Shown here piece by piece: positions 26,358 to 33,639 of a stretch of 64,000 nucleotides of DNA. Positions within the stretch are counted from its first letter, which is position 1; each line of letters opens with the position of its first letter. The DNA lies in NCBI RefSeq assembly GCF_029626225.1, contig NZ_JARUBP010000001.1, forward strand, positions 4,092,001-4,156,000. The letters run 5' to 3'. Both the position numbers and the translations under genes were made by a program. This DNA comes from Asanoa sp. WMMD1127 (GTDB lineage: Bacteria; Actinomycetota; Actinomycetes; Mycobacteriales; Micromonosporaceae). The notes under the pieces are model-generated. The model ran no database searches, was not told where the DNA came from, and worked only from the letters and a program-made list of their open reading frames with translations.

Positions 26358-26375
26358 GCCCGACTACGGTCGGGC
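26358..26375 (+). promoter_or_regulatory. hairpin directly before the AraC start codon
   Basis: GCCCGAC-TACG-GTCGGGC forms a perfect 7-bp stem ending 1 nt before ATG 26377, where a Shine-Dalgarno would lie. It may reduce translation initiation, or the real start may be further downstream. The rest of 26224-26357 shows no clear operator. Confidence 0.3.
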
Positions 26376-26376
26376 G

Positions 26377-27312
26377 ATGGCCCTAATCGGTCAACCAGCA
26401 GGAGGCGGCGCGGGTGCGACGCCCGCTCCCGGCTGGGCCGGCGTCAGCACGGTCACTCTCCGCGAGCTGTCCGAAAAGCACGACCTGACCGCGGTACGCC
26501 GGTGCGACAGCCACGTCCTCGTGCTGGTCACGGTCGGCCACGGTCAGCACGAGATCGACTTCCGCACGTACCCGTGCCGGCCTGGGACCCTGCTCTGGGT
26601 CCGGCCCGGCCAGGTGATCCGGTTCGGTGGCAACGCCGGCCTCGACGCGATCGTCGTCTGCTGGGAGCCGGCCGCGGTCGCCGAGGTCGCCGACGACCCG
26701 GCGCTGCTCGACGGCGGCCTGGGGCCCGCCTACTGGCAGCTCGCCGGCGAGGACGAGGACGCCGTCATCAACGAGGTGAGCCAGCTCGTCGTCGACTGCC
26801 AGCGCCACAAGTCCGGGACCCTCGCCGCCGGCCTGCTGCGCCATCAGCTCGCCGTGCTGCTGCTGCGGATCGCGCTGCTGCCGGGCCGCGCGCCCGCCGA
26901 GCGCAACGACGCGTACGTCCGGTTCCGTCTGGAGGTCGAGAAGGACTTCACCCAGACCCGGCGGGTCGAGGAGTACGCGGAGCGGATGGGCTACTCCGTC
27001 CGCACGGTCACGCGGGCCTGCCTGGCCGCCACCGGACGCAGCGCGAAGCAGGTCATCGACGACCGGGTGACGCTCGAGGCGATGCGGCTGCTCGCGGTCA
27101 CCGAGGACCCGATCGCCGACATCGGCCGCCGGCTGGGTTTCCCGGAGCCGACCAATTTCGGCCGCTTCTTCCACCGCGAGGCCGGCACCAGCCCGGGCGC
27201 GTTCCGGGCCGCGCAACGGTCCGGGCCGCGGGGCGTGCTGCCGACCCAGCGGCGGGGTTCGCCGGCAGATCTCCACGGGCGGCCCGCGCCGCGGATCGCC
27301 GGCGAGGCATGA
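26377..27312 (+). CDS. AraC-family transcriptional regulator
   Basis: A 311-aa regulator with an N-terminal cupin-like sensor (VLVTVGHGQHEIDFRTYPCRPGTLLWVRPGQ) and a C-terminal AraC/XylS double helix-turn-helix (VEEYAERMGYSVRTVTRACLAATG and IADIGRRLGFPEPTNFGRFFHREAGTSPGAFR). A basic Pro-rich tail follows. It diverges from the GH44 gene and lies 7 bp before the Rrf2 gene, so it may be co-transcribed with it. Confidence 0.9.
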   Translation: MALIGQPAGGGAGATPAPGWAGVSTVTLRELSEKHDLTAVRRCDSHVLVLVTVGHGQHEIDFRTYPCRPGTLLWVRPGQVIRFGGNAGLDAIVVCWEPAAVAEVADDPALLDGGLGPAYWQLAGEDEDAVINEVSQLVVDCQRHKSGTLAAGLLRHQLAVLLLRIALLPGRAPAERNDAYVRFRLEVEKDFTQTRRVEEYAERMGYSVRTVTRACLAATGRSAKQVIDDRVTLEAMRLLAVTEDPIADIGRRLGFPEPTNFGRFFHREAGTSPGAFRAAQRSGPRGVLPTQRRGSPADLHGRPAPRIAGEA

Positions 27313-27319
27313 TGGTCCC

Positions 27320-27775
27320 GTGCAGATTTCGGCGCGTGGCGACTACGCGGTCCGGGCGGCACTGAGCCTGGCCGCGGCGTACCCGTCGGTCATGTCGGCC
27401 CAGGCGTTGGCCGCCGACCAGGACATGCCGCGCAAGTTCCTCGAAGCGGTCCTCGCCGACCTGCGCCGCGCGGGCATCGTGCGCGCGCAGCGCGGCGCCG
27501 AGGGCGGCTACACGCTGACGCAACCGCCCCGCGAGGTGACGATCGGCGCGATCCTGCGCGCGGTCGACGGCCCGCTCGCCGGAGTGCGCGGCCTGCGCCC
27601 CGAGGAGACGGCCTACGAGGGATCGGCCGAGAACCTGCCCCGGGTCTGGGTCGCGGTGCGGGCCGCCGTGCGCGAGGTGGTCGACGAGACGACGCTGGCC
27701 GACGTGCTCAGCGGCAAGCTGCCGGCCCACATCCGCAAACTCACCACGCTTCCCGACGCCTGGCAGCCGCGCTAG
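27320..27775 (+). CDS. Rrf2-family regulator without iron-sulfur cysteines
   Basis: A 151-aa winged-helix protein starting QISARGDYAVRAALSLA, with the Rrf2 recognition region MPRKFLEAVLADLRRAGIVRAQRGAEGGYTL. It contains no cysteine at all, so it cannot bind the [2Fe-2S] or [4Fe-4S] cluster of IscR/NsrR-type members. It resembles the cluster-free YwnA/CymR-like branch. GTG 27320 is the start. Its stop overlaps that of the convergent methyltransferase. Confidence 0.88.
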   Translation: MQISARGDYAVRAALSLAAAYPSVMSAQALAADQDMPRKFLEAVLADLRRAGIVRAQRGAEGGYTLTQPPREVTIGAILRAVDGPLAGVRGLRPEETAYEGSAENLPRVWVAVRAAVREVVDETTLADVLSGKLPAHIRKLTTLPDAWQPR

Positions 27776-28431
27776 CCCGCTGACGCCACGCACCGCACCC
27801 CCGTCAACGCGATCCCGGCCCGCCGCTCGTCGTCCTCGTCGAGGCCGAGATCGGCGAAGAAGTACGGCGCGGCGGCGAGCGAACGCACCACGAACCGCCG
27901 GCGCAGCGCCGCGACGATGCGGTCGGCCCGGTGCAGGCCCTCCGCCGCGGCCCAGCCGTCGAGGTAGTCCGCCCAGGCCAGTCCCGACTCCCGCCACCGG
28001 GCCGCGTGCCGGTGCAACCACCCGTCGCCGCCGGCCGGGAGCCGGTCGAAGCACCAGCGGGCCGTCCGCTCGTCGAAGCGTTCCCGCGCCCACTCGACCA
28101 CCACCACCGTGCCGCCCGGTCGCAGCGCGCCGGCGATCCGGTCCACCATCACGTCGAGGTCGGCAACGTGGTGCAGCGATGTGCACGCCACCACCGCGTC
28201 GACGGGTTCGGGCGCCGCGAAGCGTTCGAACTCCATCTGATGGAACCCCGCGCCCGCCGGTGCCTCCGGATCGACCCCGTCGGCGGCATGGCCGGCGGAG
28301 AGCAGCGCGGGAACGAACCCACCCGACGGTCCGCAGCCGATCTCGACCACCCGGGCCGGCGCCGGCGGCAGCGCGGCCCGCACGAACGGCCAGGTCGCGT
28401 CCAGCCACCGCCGGGTCGGCTCCGCCGTCAT
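27772..28431 (-). CDS. class I SAM-dependent methyltransferase
   Basis: A 219-aa Rossmann-fold methyltransferase: motif I VVEIGCGPSGGF, an acidic post-I residue in GVDPEA, ACTSLHHV and LRPGGTVVVVEWARE. The substrate is unknown. Its ATG overlaps the stop of the upstream ABM-like gene (ATGA), and both are divergent from a TetR gene across a large dyad. Confidence 0.88.
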   Translation of the reverse strand: MTAEPTRRWLDATWPFVRAALPPAPARVVEIGCGPSGGFVPALLSAGHAADGVDPEAPAGAGFHQMEFERFAAPEPVDAVVACTSLHHVADLDVMVDRIAGALRPGGTVVVVEWARERFDERTARWCFDRLPAGGDGWLHRHAARWRESGLAWADYLDGWAAAEGLHRADRIVAALRRRFVVRSLAAAPYFFADLGLDEDDERRAGIALTGVRCVASAG

Positions 28432-28712
28432 CGTTCGTCCACGACCTCGGCCGTCTCGACGCCCGTGACGGTGACCAGGGCGAACGCCTCGCCCGCGACG
28501 GGCAGTCGGGCCGCGGCGGCCGCCTCCACGTCGGCGACCGAGTTCCAGGACCAGGTGTCGGTCCAGGTTCCCTCCTCGTCCTTCGTGAGGCGGGTGGCGG
28601 TCGGGCCCGCGAACCCGGCACGGACGCTGGCGATCAGCTCCGCCCGCTTGGCCAGCAGTCCGTCGGTGTCCGAGGTGTTCGCGGTGAACCGGGTGACACG
28701 CACGATCGACAT
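28428..28712 (-). CDS. antibiotic-biosynthesis-monooxygenase-like (ABM) small protein
   Basis: A 94-aa ferredoxin-like-fold protein. It has VRVTRFTANTSDTDGLLAKRAELI at the N-terminus, DTWSWNSVADVEAA in the middle and ALVTVTGVETAEVVDE at the end. This size and pattern fit dimeric ABM-type enzymes or heme/quinol-processing relatives. It is coupled to the methyltransferase and probably controlled by the divergent TetR. Confidence 0.7.
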   Translation of the reverse strand: MSIVRVTRFTANTSDTDGLLAKRAELIASVRAGFAGPTATRLTKDEEGTWTDTWSWNSVADVEAAAAARLPVAGEAFALVTVTGVETAEVVDER

Positions 28713-28726
28713 TTCCGATCTCCTCG

Positions 28727-28756
28727 CTAGAGTTGCTCACTAGTGACTGACTCTAG
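28727..28756. promoter_or_regulatory. 30-bp nested dyad, probable TetR operator
   Basis: Outer arms CTAGAGT (28727-28733) and ACTCTAG (28750-28756) flank the perfect inner palindrome TCACTAGTGA (28737-28746). Both share the same centre. It lies 14 bp from each of the two divergent start codons, ideal for controlling both. Confidence 0.75.
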
Positions 28757-28771
28757 AGTTACACTAGGGCG

Positions 28772-29404
28772 GTGACGAGCGTCAAGGGCAAGGCAGCGAA
28801 CCGGCGTACGGCCAAGGCGCGCGAGACGCGCACCCGCATGCTGGATGCGGCGCGGGAGCTGTTCGTGGAGCGAGGCTACGGCGCGACGACGCTGGCCGAG
28901 GTGGCCGAAGCCGCCGGCGTGGCGGTGCAGACGATCTATTTCACCTTCGGCAACAAGCGGGCGCTGCTCAAGGAGATGGTCGACGTCACCATCGCCGGTG
29001 ACGACGAGCCGGTGGCCACCATGGACCGCCGGTGGTTCCAGGACGCGCTGGCCGCCCCGACCGCCGCCGCGCAGCTCCGCGCCCAGGTGGCGGGCTCCTG
29101 CGCGACGCTCGACCGGGTGGCGCCGATCATCAAGATGCTCACCCTCGCCGCGTCCAGCGACCCCGAGATCACGGGGCTGTGGCCCGACGCCGACCCGCGC
29201 TACACGGTGCTCTCGACCTCGGCGGCCGCCCTCGTGGCGAAGCCCGACGCCAGGCCCGGCGTCACCGCCGCCGACGCCGCCGACCGGCTCTACGCGATCC
29301 TCTCGCCGGAGCTCTACCTGATGCTGGTGCGCGAGCGGGGCTGGTCGCCGGAGCGCTACACGGAATGGGCGTTCGACACGCTGCGTCCACAGCTCTGCGC
29401 TTAG
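28772..29404 (+). CDS. TetR-family transcriptional regulator
   Basis: A 210-aa repressor with a basic N-terminal tail and a TetR helix-turn-helix (MLDAARELFVERGYGATTLAEVAEAAGVAVQTIYFTFGNKRALL). The C-terminal ligand domain is variable. It is divergent from the ABM-methyltransferase pair. The stop codon TAG is shared with the left end of a MITE-like element: TA is the flanking dinucleotide and G the first element base. Confidence 0.9.
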   Translation: MTSVKGKAANRRTAKARETRTRMLDAARELFVERGYGATTLAEVAEAAGVAVQTIYFTFGNKRALLKEMVDVTIAGDDEPVATMDRRWFQDALAAPTAAAQLRAQVAGSCATLDRVAPIIKMLTLAASSDPEITGLWPDADPRYTVLSTSAAALVAKPDARPGVTAADAADRLYAILSPELYLMLVRERGWSPERYTEWAFDTLRPQLCA

Positions 29405-29567
29405 GGCCTATCCGGTGGATCATGCCGGCGCTCCGGCGGGCCCAGACGACGACCGACCGCACGTGGGGAGGGGCCGGATACAACACCGGTATCCGACCCC
29501 TCCCCACGCACGCCCGGACGCCGCCTGGACCTCGCCGGAGCACCACCCTGACCCACCGGATAGGCCC
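29404..29567. mobile_element. 164-bp MITE-like palindromic element flanked by TA
   Basis: Terminal inverted repeats GGGCCTATCCGGTGG (29404-29418) and their exact complement (29553-29567) continue imperfectly for about 20 more bases. An inner pair of 20-bp arms with one mismatch (29462-29481 and 29489-29508) makes almost the whole element fold as a hairpin. TA flanks both ends (29402-29403 and 29568-29569), as expected of a target duplication by a TA-targeting transposase. No ORF is inside, so it is non-autonomous. Confidence 0.8.
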
Positions 29568-29594
29568 TAGCGGGAGCGGAGGCAGGATGGCACC

Positions 29595-30002
29595 ATGCCG
29601 ACCGACGACACCGCCGCCATCGAGCGGCTGATCCGCGACTGGGCAACGGCCGTGCACACCGGTGACCTCGACACGGTGCTCGCCGACCACGCCGACGACA
29701 TCGTGATGTTCGACGTGCCACCGCCGTACGCCGGGGTCCGTGGCCTGGCCGCCTATCGCGAGACCTGGCCGCCGTTCTTCGAGTGGCAGCGGCAGGGCGC
29801 GGAGTTCACGATCGAGTCACTCGACGTCACGGCCGGTGACGACGTGGCCTTCGTGCACGCCCTGCTCCGCTGTGGCACCGCCGCCGAGCTCGAGGCGAAG
29901 CCGGAGATGCGGCTGCGGCTCACCGTCGGCCTGCGCAAGCGCGACGGTCGCTGGCAGGTCACCCACGAGCACCACTCGTTCGCCGACGACAGCGCGAGCT
30001 GA
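29595..30002 (+). CDS. SnoaL/SgcJ-like NTF2-fold protein
   Basis: A 135-aa cone-fold protein. IERLIRDWATAVHTGDLDTVLADHADDIVMFDVPPPYAGVRGL is the typical N-terminus of SgcJ/EcaC- and SnoaL-like proteins, and GRWQVTHEHHSF is the typical end. It may be an isomerase, hydratase or cofactor-less oxygenase; the substrate is unknown. It is monocistronic, with the nitroreductase 50 bp downstream. Confidence 0.88.
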   Translation: MPTDDTAAIERLIRDWATAVHTGDLDTVLADHADDIVMFDVPPPYAGVRGLAAYRETWPPFFEWQRQGAEFTIESLDVTAGDDVAFVHALLRCGTAAELEAKPEMRLRLTVGLRKRDGRWQVTHEHHSFADDSAS

Positions 30003-30055
30003 CACCGTCCACATCGGATGGTCCGGGCCGGCCGGTTCGGCGGTACGGTGATGCG

Positions 30056-30658
30056 ATGGAGTTTCAGGATGTCGTCCGCAAGCGGCGGATGGTGCGCAGC
30101 TACGATCCCGACCGGCCGGTGCCCGCCGAGGTCGTCGACCGGATCGTCCGCAACGGGCTGCGCGCCCCGTCGGCCGGCTTCTCGCAGGGGTGGGGCTTCC
30201 TGGTCCTCGACCAGCCCGCGGACCTCGACCGCTTCCGGGCGGCGATGCACCGCTCGGCCGAGCCCGAGAAGTGGTTCGCGTCGCAGTTCGCCGCTCCGCT
30301 GCTGATCGTGCCGTGCTCGCACAAGGACGCCTACCTCGACCGTTACGCGCAGGCCGACAAGGGCCACGAGGACCGCTCCGACGCCTGGTGGCCGGCGCCC
30401 TACTGGGACATCGACACCGGCATGGCGTCGCTGATGATGCTGCTCACGGCCGTCGACGCGGGGCTCGGCGCCTGCTTCTTCGGCATGCCGATCGACGCGA
30501 TCGAGCCGTTCAAGGACGAGTTCGGCGTGCCGGCCGGCTTCACCCCGATCGGCGCGATCTCGGTCGGCTACAGCGACGAGCCGCCGCGCGACCTCAAAGG
30601 CCGCCGCCGGCCGACCGACGACGTCGTCTTCCGCGGCCAGTGGGGGGAAGCTGGTTAG
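30056..30658 (+). CDS. nitroreductase-family FMN protein
   Basis: A 200-aa NfsB/FbiB-like fold: VVRKRRMVRSYDPDRPVP with the FMN-phosphate-binding arginines, GLRAPSAGFSQGWGF, and GLGACFFGMP near the C-terminus. It is likely a flavin-dependent reductase. The inserted segment with WWPAPYWDIDTG is typical of the BluB/F420-linked subgroup, but the exact reaction is not deducible. Its stop overlaps the stop of the convergent gene. Confidence 0.88.
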   Translation: MEFQDVVRKRRMVRSYDPDRPVPAEVVDRIVRNGLRAPSAGFSQGWGFLVLDQPADLDRFRAAMHRSAEPEKWFASQFAAPLLIVPCSHKDAYLDRYAQADKGHEDRSDAWWPAPYWDIDTGMASLMMLLTAVDAGLGACFFGMPIDAIEPFKDEFGVPAGFTPIGAISVGYSDEPPRDLKGRRRPTDDVVFRGQWGEAG

Positions 30659-30969
30659 GCTTCCGCCGGCGGGAACGCCGGCCCCCAGTCCGCCAGCATG
30701 GCGGTGCGCAACGCCTGCCCGTCGGTTACGAACGGGCACAGCAGAGACTCGGTGACGCTGAGTCGGGCCGCATGGTCGACCACGCGGAGGACCGCCGCGA
30801 GGGGAATCCATCGCCATCCCTTCCGGCCGCCCTGCCACGCCGACAGCAGCATGCCTCTTCCCTGCCGCGAACCACCGCCATCGCCTTCCGGATCGAAGAC
30901 GCCGTCCACGATGCCGACGAAGACTCCGCTGATGTCGATCACCGCCATGCCCGCCCGGACATCGTTCAT
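30655..30969 (-). CDS. small PRC-barrel-like protein
   Basis: A 104-aa protein. The core VRAGMAVIDISGVFVGIVDGVFDPEGD resembles PRC-barrel/DUF2171 strands and is followed by WIPLAAVLRVVDHAARLSV, the closing strands. ATG 30969 is chosen because GGAGGAG lies 8 nt upstream. Function unknown; PRC barrels in actinobacteria often mediate protein contacts. Confidence 0.6.
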   Translation of the reverse strand: MNDVRAGMAVIDISGVFVGIVDGVFDPEGDGGGSRQGRGMLLSAWQGGRKGWRWIPLAAVLRVVDHAARLSVTESLLCPFVTDGQALRTAMLADWGPAFPPAEA

Positions 30970-31068
30970 GTCAGGCTCTCCTCCCGCCGGGAACTGCGCA
31001 CCCTTGGTTCGCGGTTGCTGGCCTGAACGGATGCACAAGCGTCGCGAAAAGTGCGGGAGCGGAGAAGA

Positions 31069-32631
31069 TCAGCTGACCAGCACCGGGTCGCTCTCGTTGT
31101 TGGCGCGGTCGAGCGACGTCACGCAGTAGTTGCCCGCCGGGCCGATCCAGCTCGGCAGGTCGCTGGCCCGGACCGTGGCGACCAGGCTGGCCTTCTGCGC
31201 CTCCGGGTCGGCCAGATAGATCGCGTAGCCGGTCACGTCGTCGACCGGGCGCCAGGTCAGCACCGTGCGGTCGCCGTCGCGCCGGGCCCCGGTCGGGGTC
31301 GGCGCCGGCGGCCGCGCGTCGCGCAGCCGGGTGACGGTCGGCACCAGGGCGGGCGCCGCGTAGTGCGCGTCGCGATAGCGGGTCACGGCGCCGAGCCGGT
31401 CCGCACGCACCTGCTTGGCGCTGAAGTGGATGCTGCCGCTGACCCCGTAGCGGTCGTTGAGCGTGAGCTGCCGGTCGAGCTCCGTCGGCTTGCTCCACGG
31501 CCCCGGCTCGCCGACCCGGTAGTCGGCCTGCCCGACGTAGAGCTGCACGCCGGTGTCCTTGACCGTGTCGGCCCACCAGGGCAGCAGCTTCGCGTAGTCG
31601 GCCTTGTCGAACCCGATGTTCCAGTAGAGCTGCGGGACGATGTAGTCGAGCCACTTCTCCCGTACCCACTTGCGGGTGTCGGCGTAGATGGCCTCGTAGC
31701 TCTCCAAACCCTTGGTCGGTGAGCCGGCCGGGTCGGACGCCTTGTTGCGCCAGATGCCGAACGGGCTCAGGCCGAAGCGTACCCACGGCTTGGATTCGCG
31801 GATCCGCTGGCTGATCTCCTGCACGAAGGTGTCCACATTGGCCCGTCGCCAGTCGCCGCGGGACATGCCGCCGCCGTAGCGCGCGTAGCTGCGGTCGTCG
31901 TTGAACTCGTGCCCTTCCGGGTACGGGTAGAAGAAGTCGTCGAAGTGCACACCGTCGATGTCGTAACGTTTGACCGCGTCGAGGATCGCGTCCTCGACGT
32001 GCCGCCGCGCCTCGGGCACGCCCGGGTCGAAATAGAAGCGACTGTTCCGCGTGCCCTCCGGGAACGCCACCGCCCACTCGGGGTGCTTGCGCAACGGGTG
32101 GTCCGGCGCCAGCTTGGCGAAGTCGGCGCCGGCGCCGCCCGAGGTGGCCGGCTGGCTGCCCCGATAGGGGTTGAACCAGGCGTGGAACTCGAGGTTGCGG
32201 GCGTGCGTCTGCTCGATCATCCAGGCCAGCGGGTCCCAGCCCGGGTCCTTGCCGCGCTCGCCGGTCAGCCATTCCGACCACGGCGCGTACGCGGACGGCC
32301 AGAACGCGTCACCGCTGGGTCGGACGTGCACGAACATCGCGTTGTGGTTCATCTTCTGCGCGAGGTCGAGCCAGCCGAGGAACTCGGCCTTCACCTTGGC
32401 CTCGGGCAGCCCGGGCCGGCTCGGGAAGTCGATGTTGCTGACCGTGGTGAGCCACATCCCGCGCAGCTCGCGCTTGGCGACCAGGCTGCGCGCGTCGCAG
32501 GTGAGTGACACCCCGGCGGGGTCGTCGTCGGCTGAATCGGAGCTGCCACCGAGCAGTGTGATGCCGGCCGGCACCGTCACCGCGAGAACGACGACCACCA
32601 GCCCGATGAGCAACCGACGCTGCACGGCCAC
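31069..32631 (-). CDS. secreted GHL10-family glycoside hydrolase
   Basis: A 520-aa protein with an N-terminal signal or anchor (residues 7-27) and a family 10-like (GHL10, DUF187/YngK) barrel. Motifs: RGMWLTTVSNIDFPS, NAMFVHVRPSGDAFWPS, EFHAWFNPYR, DIDGVHFDDFFYPYPEG and DYIVPQLYWNIGF. The last 90 residues form an Fn3-like domain (TGYAIYLADPE, NYCVTSLDRANNES). It acts outside the cell on an unknown polysaccharide, possibly cell-wall derived. It is monocistronic, with an AT-rich 110-bp leader shared with the divergent GNAT gene. Confidence 0.88.
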   Translation of the reverse strand: MAVQRRLLIGLVVVVLAVTVPAGITLLGGSSDSADDDPAGVSLTCDARSLVAKRELRGMWLTTVSNIDFPSRPGLPEAKVKAEFLGWLDLAQKMNHNAMFVHVRPSGDAFWPSAYAPWSEWLTGERGKDPGWDPLAWMIEQTHARNLEFHAWFNPYRGSQPATSGGAGADFAKLAPDHPLRKHPEWAVAFPEGTRNSRFYFDPGVPEARRHVEDAILDAVKRYDIDGVHFDDFFYPYPEGHEFNDDRSYARYGGGMSRGDWRRANVDTFVQEISQRIRESKPWVRFGLSPFGIWRNKASDPAGSPTKGLESYEAIYADTRKWVREKWLDYIVPQLYWNIGFDKADYAKLLPWWADTVKDTGVQLYVGQADYRVGEPGPWSKPTELDRQLTLNDRYGVSGSIHFSAKQVRADRLGAVTRYRDAHYAAPALVPTVTRLRDARPPAPTPTGARRDGDRTVLTWRPVDDVTGYAIYLADPEAQKASLVATVRASDLPSWIGPAGNYCVTSLDRANNESDPVLVS

Positions 32632-32743
32632 GACGCTAGGCCCACGATGTGGACGTGGTCAACGTAACAAAGCTGCCCCTAAGAAAAGCAATGCTTTCAG
32701 GTATACGGATGACCTTGGGCGGCCCGCCTGGTTGAATCGCACG

Positions 32744-33262
32744 ATGGTCCAGATCCGCCCGATCACGCCGGCCGACGCCGAGCCGTTCGCCGCACTCAAC
32801 GTCGCCAACCGGGAGTTCCTCGCCCCGTTCGAGCCCGACCGCGCCGAGTCCTTCTACACGCCCGCCGGGCAGTTGGCGATGATCGAGAGTGTGCGGGCGG
32901 ACCCGCACATGCACCGCTGTGTCATCGAGGCCGACGGCGAGCCGGTCGGCATGATCACGCTGAGCGTCATCGAGCGCGGCCCGGCGCAGTCCGCCAACCT
33001 CGGCTACTGGGTGGCCCAGGCGGCCAACGGCCGGGGCGTCGCCTCCGCGGCCACGGCGCTGATGGTCCGCGTGGCGTTCGACGAGTTCGGCCTGCACCGG
33101 CTGCAGGCCGGCACGCTGACCGACAACGTGGGTTCACAGAAGGTGCTCGCCCGCAACGGGTTCGAGCGGATCGGCCTCGCCCCGGCCTACCTGCGCATCG
33201 CGGGGCGGTGGCAGGACCACATCCTGTTCCAGCTGATCAACGACAAGTGGGAGCCGGCGTGA
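32744..33262 (+). CDS. RimJ/RimL-type GNAT N-acetyltransferase
   Basis: A 172-aa GNAT: IRPITPADAEPFAALN start, LGYWVAQAANGRGVASAA as the acetyl-CoA pyrophosphate loop, HRLQAGTLTDNVGSQKVLARNGFERIG and RWQDHILFQLI end. It probably acetylates protein or peptide N-termini. Its stop overlaps the GTG of the RidA gene (GTGA), and the DUF89 gene follows 9 bp later, so these three are one operon. Confidence 0.92.
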   Translation: MVQIRPITPADAEPFAALNVANREFLAPFEPDRAESFYTPAGQLAMIESVRADPHMHRCVIEADGEPVGMITLSVIERGPAQSANLGYWVAQAANGRGVASAATALMVRVAFDEFGLHRLQAGTLTDNVGSQKVLARNGFERIGLAPAYLRIAGRWQDHILFQLINDKWEPA

Positions 33263-33630
33263 GGATCACCAGCGGTTCGACCTTCGAGGAGCAGATCGGG
33301 TACGCGCGCGCGGTGGTCGACGGCGACCACGTCTGGGTCTCCGGCACCACGGGCTACGACTACGCGACGATGACGATCGCCGACGACGTGGTCGCCCAGT
33401 GCGCCCAGGCGATCCGCAACGTCGAGGCGGCCCTGGCCGAGGCCGGCTGCACGCTGGCCGACGTGGTGCGCGTCCGCTACCTGCTGCCGGACCGGGCCGA
33501 CTTCGAGCCGTGCTGGCCGACGCTGCGGGCGGCGTTCGGCGACGTGCGGCCGGCCGCCACGATGCTGGTCTGCGGGCTGGCCGACCCGGCGATGCGGTTC
33601 GAGATCGAGGTCGACGCCCGCCGCCACTAG
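33259..33630 (+). CDS. RidA/YjgF-family protein
   Basis: A 123-aa chorismate-mutase-like fold that deaminates reactive enamines or imines. Visible blocks are FEEQIGYARAVVDGDHVWVSGTTGYDY, QAIRNVEAALAEAGCTLADVVRVRYLL and FEIEVDARR. The usual RidA substrate arginine near the C-terminus (ARA.LP..V.VE) is replaced by PAMRFEIE, so substrate range may differ. It is coupled to the GNAT gene. Confidence 0.9.
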   Translation: MRITSGSTFEEQIGYARAVVDGDHVWVSGTTGYDYATMTIADDVVAQCAQAIRNVEAALAEAGCTLADVVRVRYLLPDRADFEPCWPTLRAAFGDVRPAATMLVCGLADPAMRFEIEVDARRH

Positions 33631-33639
33631 GGTTGTCTC

